Part shown: in pieces, positions 31,889 to 32,167 of the stretch
Position numbering within the stretch: the stretch's first letter is position 1
Layout: each line of letters starts with the position of its first letter
Source of the DNA: an uncultured Flavobacteriales bacterium
Lineage (GTDB): Bacteria; Bacteroidota; Bacteroidia; Flavobacteriales_E; Vicingaceae
NCBI GenBank assembly: GCA_937925525.1
Contig: CALALS010000113.1
Coordinates: forward strand, 1 to 32,167
Direction: 5' to 3'
DNA: 32,167 bases
Notes under the pieces: model-generated
The model's database searches: none
Seen by the model: only the letters and a program-made list of their open reading frames with translations
What the model was told of the DNA's origin: nothing
Position numbers and translations under genes: made by a program

Positions 31889-32167
31889 ATGAAGAAAATT
31901 AAAGCAGTAATCCTTTTTACTTTGTCACTCTCTTTGGGAGTCTATGCACAAAACAATGTGGGTATTGGAACCAATACACCCGATCCAACCTCAGCTTTAG
32001 AAGTACAAAGCACAGATAAAGGAGTTTTAATTCCCAGAACAGATACCAATTCAGTAAACGCTGCATCTGCACCGGGCAATCCTGCCACAGGATTGTTGAT
32101 ATATCAAAATACAGATAATATATTTTATTACTTTGACGGTGTAAAATGGACACCAATAGGTGCAGGA
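31889..32167 (+). CDS. Exported 'GIGT'-type surface protein, N-terminal part
   Basis: The gene runs off the window end after 93 codons. The ATG at 31889 opens a signal peptide (KKIKAVILFTLSLSLGVYAQ), then NNVGIGTNTPDPTSALEVQS and TDKGVLIPRTD, and NPATGLLIYQNTDNIFYYFD with GVKWTPIG. This order is a hallmark of large Bacteroidota surface or tail-fibre-like proteins whose N-terminus forms a trimeric beta-structure. The function of the missing part cannot be told. It has its own region after a terminator and is not part of the sigma operon. No clear promoter box was found. Confidence 0.85.
   Translation, partial: MKKIKAVILFTLSLSLGVYAQNNVGIGTNTPDPTSALEVQSTDKGVLIPRTDTNSVNAASAPGNPATGLLIYQNTDNIFYYFDGVKWTPIGAG

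Noticed and set aside
1..32167. Mobile element or prophage
   Set aside because: No transposase, integrase, phage gene or terminal inverted repeat was found on either strand.

Overview
This window is a stretch of chromosome from a low-GC member of the Bacteroidota, most likely from the Flavobacteriales or a close relative. Four things point there. Many genes have the Bacteroidota housekeeping promoter (TTG, about 19 nt, TAnnTTTG). Two proteins end in type IX secretion (T9SS) sorting domains. There is a DUF6089-type barrel and an OmpP1/FadL-type outer-membrane protein. The last gene is a 'GIGT'-type surface protein. I see no phage, transposon, integron or CRISPR array.

Layout. 1-2076: the tail of an acyl-CoA carboxylase carboxyltransferase, two exported proteins of unknown role, and the SRP RNA gene. 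2077-7262: a tight haem operon, hemA-hemC (fused), hemD, hemL, hemE. 7439-9037: a receiver-domain protein, a second degenerate receiver gene broken by a frameshift, and a lipoprotein metalloprotease. 9045-12842 (minus): radC, a polysaccharide-deacetylase-like gene, upp, a small membrane protein and a YjjG-like HAD phosphatase, mostly with overlapping ends. 12911-15497 (minus): proS with a downstream unknown gene, then tRNA-Glu and rpsT. 15610-18770 (plus): a low-complexity lipoprotein and a FadL-like barrel. 18767-19684 (minus): a LysM glucosaminidase. 19788-22358 (minus): a large membrane-anchored gene interrupted by two in-frame TAA codons. 22448-25934 (minus): a nitronate monooxygenase-like gene and an M16 peptidase pair. 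26055-28435: a DUF6089 barrel, an aspartic protease and malate dehydrogenase. 28555-29691 (minus): a PKD-repeat T9SS cargo protein. 29952-31782: an ECF sigma factor and an overlapping membrane protein that looks like an anti-sigma factor in front and a T9SS type B cargo behind. 31889 to the end: a truncated surface protein.

How the genes fit together. The hem operon covers glutamyl-tRNA to coproporphyrinogen III except for hemB, which is not here. The rest is core metabolism and translation (upp, mdh, proS, rpsT, tRNA-Glu, SRP RNA) mixed with cell-envelope genes. The most unusual items are the double-nonsense gene, whose frame is otherwise intact over 856 codons; the HemA-HemC fusion; the homopolymer frameshift in the second receiver gene; the sigma factor and sorting-domain membrane protein pair with its own ECF-like promoter; and an aromatic-rich lipoprotein whose 17-residue repeats are identical in protein but very different in DNA.
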